Shown: positions 5,131 to 7,097 of the stretch, one piece after another
Numbering within the stretch: the first letter of the stretch is position 1
Layout: each line of letters starts with the position of its first letter
Assembly (NCBI GenBank): GCA_023388015.1
Contig: JAEWHB010000112.1
Location: forward strand, 1 to 7,097
Direction: 5' to 3'
DNA: 7,097 nt
From: Bacteroidota bacterium
GTDB taxonomy: Bacteria; Bacteroidota; Bacteroidia; Flavobacteriales; Weeksellaceae
Program-made: the position numbers and the translations under genes
The notes under the pieces: generated by a model
Databases searched by the model: none
Seen by the model: the letters and a program-made list of their open reading frames with translations, nothing else
Told to the model about the DNA's origin: nothing

Positions 5131-6609
5131 ATGCAGATTATGAAGCTTCGATTCACTCTTTTAGCACTAACCCTCACCTTTTCTTATCTTTTCTCACAAT
5201 ATTCAACTCCAAACACCGGTGTCCACTGGACCCTTGATGACATTGCAGCCGATTCGCCTTCAACTGTCAGTATTTCTGGAAACGAATATACTTTGCATGA
5301 GAATTTGCTCGTGGAAGTCAACGATTCCCTTTCACTCAATGAAAACCTCACGCTGAAGATTGCGCCCGATGTTGAAATTGAAGTAAAAGGATATTTCGCA
5401 AGTGATGCCGACGAAATTACCATCACGGCTGTTGATACCGAAAATCCTTATGAAGGCTTCTGGATGTTTGACACTTCTGAAGTTTATTTCAACAATACTT
5501 TAATAGAATATGGTGGCGGAATCCGAGTGATAACGCCCAATTTTTTAATGGAAAACTCTGAAGTATCCAATAATACAAATTCAAGCGGGTCATCTACCGG
5601 TGGTGCCATTGCATTTTCAAATGGTAGTCCGATTGTGAGAAATTCAACATTTAAAAACAATGTTCATCCGGCTCTGAGTTCGGGAGCGAACTCTTCTGTT
5701 GCCATTCAGGTTGAAAACTGTTATTTCGAAGGAAACAACACCACCAATAACAACCGTCCACAGATTAATATGGGACCGAGTGGTGATGCTGATTCGACCC
5801 GAATTATTAATAATACAATCATCGGAAACCGTGACTTTACTATGGTAGGTGGCGTTTCGGTTTCGAGTTTGATAGGAGTTACCAATAAATTTTTGCTTAA
5901 AGGCAATACCATTCGCAATAATCGTTACGGATTTACTTCATTGGGCGGGGTATCCGAAGGAATTATTGAAAATAACATTTTTGAAGACAATGATACCGAA
6001 ACTAACCCGATGAACGGCGGTAGCGGGATTTCCCTTTACTACACCGGAATGGTTTACATAACCGGCAATGAAATCAGAAGAAGCCTTTGGGGAATTACAC
6101 TAATTGGAACTGCATTGGCAAATCTGGGAAGTGATGATGCCGAAGATTTTAATGCAGGTGGAAATATTTTCAGTGAAAACGGTAACGGTGGTGAAATTTA
6201 TGCGTTGTTCAATAATACGCCAAATGAGGTGAAAGCGCTTCATAACTGTTGGATTGAAGGTCAGGAATCGACTGCAGAAGATGTAGAGGGTGTAATTTCA
6301 CATATCGTGGATGACCCAGAGTTGGGAGAAGTTTTCTTTGATCCATTTGAATGTGGAATTGTAATGGGAACAGTCGATTTGACCCAAGCCAATTTTGCAA
6401 TTTATCCGAATCCGGCAAAAAATTCATTTTTCATCAATTCATCTGAAAAAGGTATTGTTAATATCTACGATTTAAACGGAAAACTGATTCATTCGTCAAA
6501 TAAAACGACTGATTCACAAGAAATTCATATTAATTTACCAAAAGGAATTTATTTAGTTGAATTTCAATCCGAGAAAGCTAAATCAACTCAAAAATTGATT
6601 GTTCGCTAA
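5131..6609 (+). CDS. Secreted right-handed parallel beta-helix protein with T9SS C-terminal sorting domain
   Basis: This 492-residue exported protein has three parts. A Sec signal peptide covers about residues 1-22 (MKLRFTLLALTLTFSYLFS, likely cut near Ser22-Gln23). Residues about 45-400 form a parallel beta-helix: short repeating strands with Asn-rich turns (VENCYFEGNN, RIINNTIIGN, LLKGNTIRNN, IIENNIFEDN, VYITGNEIRRS), ending in a cap-like segment (HNCWIEGQE to EVFFDPF) typical of such proteins. Residues about 421-492 are a T9SS sorting domain: FAIYPNPAKNSFFI, VNIYDLNGKLI, LPKGIYLVEF, and the terminal QKLIVR. The protein is thus predicted to cross the outer membrane by T9SS and be released or surface-attached. 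The beta-helix is pectate-lyase-like, but no catalytic residues are recognisable, so I do not assign an enzyme activity. ATG 5140 (Met4) is an equally good start. A strong terminator follows. Confidence 0.88.
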   Translation: MQIMKLRFTLLALTLTFSYLFSQYSTPNTGVHWTLDDIAADSPSTVSISGNEYTLHENLLVEVNDSLSLNENLTLKIAPDVEIEVKGYFASDADEITITAVDTENPYEGFWMFDTSEVYFNNTLIEYGGGIRVITPNFLMENSEVSNNTNSSGSSTGGAIAFSNGSPIVRNSTFKNNVHPALSSGANSSVAIQVENCYFEGNNTTNNNRPQINMGPSGDADSTRIINNTIIGNRDFTMVGGVSVSSLIGVTNKFLLKGNTIRNNRYGFTSLGGVSEGIIENNIFEDNDTETNPMNGGSGISLYYTGMVYITGNEIRRSLWGITLIGTALANLGSDDAEDFNAGGNIFSENGNGGEIYALFNNTPNEVKALHNCWIEGQESTAEDVEGVISHIVDDPELGEVFFDPFECGIVMGTVDLTQANFAIYPNPAKNSFFINSSEKGIVNIYDLNGKLIHSSNKTTDSQEIHINLPKGIYLVEFQSEKAKSTQKLIVR

Positions 6610-6631
6610 TCCAATAAATTAAATTCATATA

Positions 6632-6662
6632 AAAAATCCCGAAATCAGATTTCGGGATTTTT
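6632..6662. terminator. Strong bidirectional rho-independent terminator
   Basis: A perfect inverted repeat of 15-base arms (6632-6646 and 6648-6662) folds into a stem of about 13 pairs with core ATCCCGAAA/TTTCGGGAT and a five-base TCAGA loop. It is bounded by an A run on the left and a T run on the right, so the stem ends in U-tract on either strand. It lies between two convergent genes, 22 bases after the beta-helix gene's stop and 4 bases beyond the fabH stop, and should terminate both. Confidence 0.93.
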
Positions 6663-6666
6663 ATTT

Positions 6667-7097
6667 TTACCATCTGATCAGAACACTGCCCCAGGTAAAT
6701 CCACTTCCAAAGGCTGTCATACAGATTAGATCTCCTTTCTGAAATCTGCCTTCGGCATATGCTTCGCTCAAAGCAATCGGTATGGAAGCTGCGGTTGTAT
6801 TTCCGTATTTCTGTATATTATTAAAAACCTGGTCATCACGCAATCCTAATTGTTTTTGAACAAACTGACTGATGCGTAAATTGGCCTGATGAGGAATGAA
6901 TAATTTTAAATCTTCAATGCTTTCCCCTGATTTCTCAAAAGCCTCTCGGATAGATTCGGGAAAACGAGTCACGGCATGTTTGAACACAAAATTCCCATTC
7001 ATATAGGGATAAATCTGTTCTGGCGTCAAAGTGTTGCCTTCTTCCAGCATCACATCGGACCAGCCTAATTTGGTTCCTGGAAACTGAACCGCAAGTT
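6667..7097 (-). CDS. fabH: Beta-ketoacyl-ACP synthase III (FabH-type), C-terminal part; 5' end outside window
   Basis: The minus-strand frame is open through the right edge (reading in with LAVQFPGTKLGWSDV) and stops at 6669-6667, so about the last 142 residues are visible. Beta-ketoacyl-ACP synthase III condenses an acyl-CoA with malonyl-ACP to start fatty acid synthesis. Two of the Cys-His-Asn triad can be seen: His in IPHQANLRI (codon 6891-6889) and Asn in KYGNTTAASIP (codon 6801-6799). The active-site Cys is upstream, outside the window. MNGNFVFKHAV and the C-terminal FGSGFTWGSVLIRW closely match the E. coli FabH segments MNGNEVFKHAV and FGGGFTWGSALVRF. Flavobacteria often carry more than one KAS III-like gene, including pigment-related ones, so whether this is the housekeeping enzyme is not settled. 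GTG 7053 is internal, not the true start. Confidence 0.88.
   Translation of the reverse strand, partial: LAVQFPGTKLGWSDVMLEEGNTLTPEQIYPYMNGNFVFKHAVTRFPESIREAFEKSGESIEDLKLFIPHQANLRISQFVQKQLGLRDDQVFNNIQKYGNTTAASIPIALSEAYAEGRFQKGDLICMTAFGSGFTWGSVLIRW

Noticed and set aside
7051..7053. GTG at 7053 as the start of the KAS III gene.
   Set aside because: The frame continues upstream to the window edge with FabH-like residues, and the visible part lacks the active-site Cys half, so this is an internal codon.
1..7097. CRISPR arrays, tRNA or rRNA genes, insertion sequences, phage or toxin-antitoxin genes, defence systems.
   Set aside because: No regularly spaced repeats, cloverleaf or rRNA signatures, transposase motifs or terminal repeats were seen; apart from about 250 bases of intergenic sequence around the Rrf2 gene, the window is accounted for by ordinary genes.

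Overview
The window looks like chromosomal DNA from a flavobacterium (phylum Bacteroidota), most plausibly a Chryseobacterium/Kaistella-like member of the Weeksellaceae. The evidence is an AT-rich sequence with A-rich upstream regions in place of Shine-Dalgarno sites, the Bacteroidota-typical gene order bamD-rpoZ-coaBC-porD(DUF4835)-recN, and a secreted protein with a type IX secretion (T9SS) C-terminal sorting domain. Placement below phylum level is inferred from recalled family resemblance, not from a search.

Left part (1-4473, + strand): a tightly packed housekeeping operon. It holds the 3' end of bamD (outer-membrane assembly lipoprotein), a diverged RNA polymerase omega subunit, bifunctional coaBC (coenzyme A synthesis), a secreted DUF4835/PorD protein linked to T9SS, and recN (double-strand break repair). 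The last three genes overlap (ATGA at 1916-1919, TAATG at 2816-2820), so they are probably one translationally coupled unit. CoaBC has Ser and Asp where the E. coli enzyme has the decarboxylase residues Cys158 and Asn125.

Middle (4474-5130): a convergent gap, then a minus-strand Rrf2-family regulator with four clustered cysteines, then a short divergent gap. The 175-bp gap between recN and the regulator carries no recognised protein gene but is densely structured. Read on the minus strand it holds a 27-bp imperfect dyad resembling an operator, a TATATTTG -7-like element directly beside it, a 10-bp perfect inverted repeat, a small hairpin, and a hairpin-plus-T8 terminator. Together these look like a promoter-to-terminator unit of about 100 nt, that is, a candidate small RNA or orphan leader, possibly controlled by the adjacent Rrf2 protein. 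This is the most interesting part of the window.

Right part (5131-7097): a + strand gene for a secreted parallel beta-helix protein with a T9SS sorting tail, then a strong bidirectional terminator (6632-6662), then the convergent 3' portion of a minus-strand fabH-type ketoacyl-ACP synthase III that runs off the right edge.
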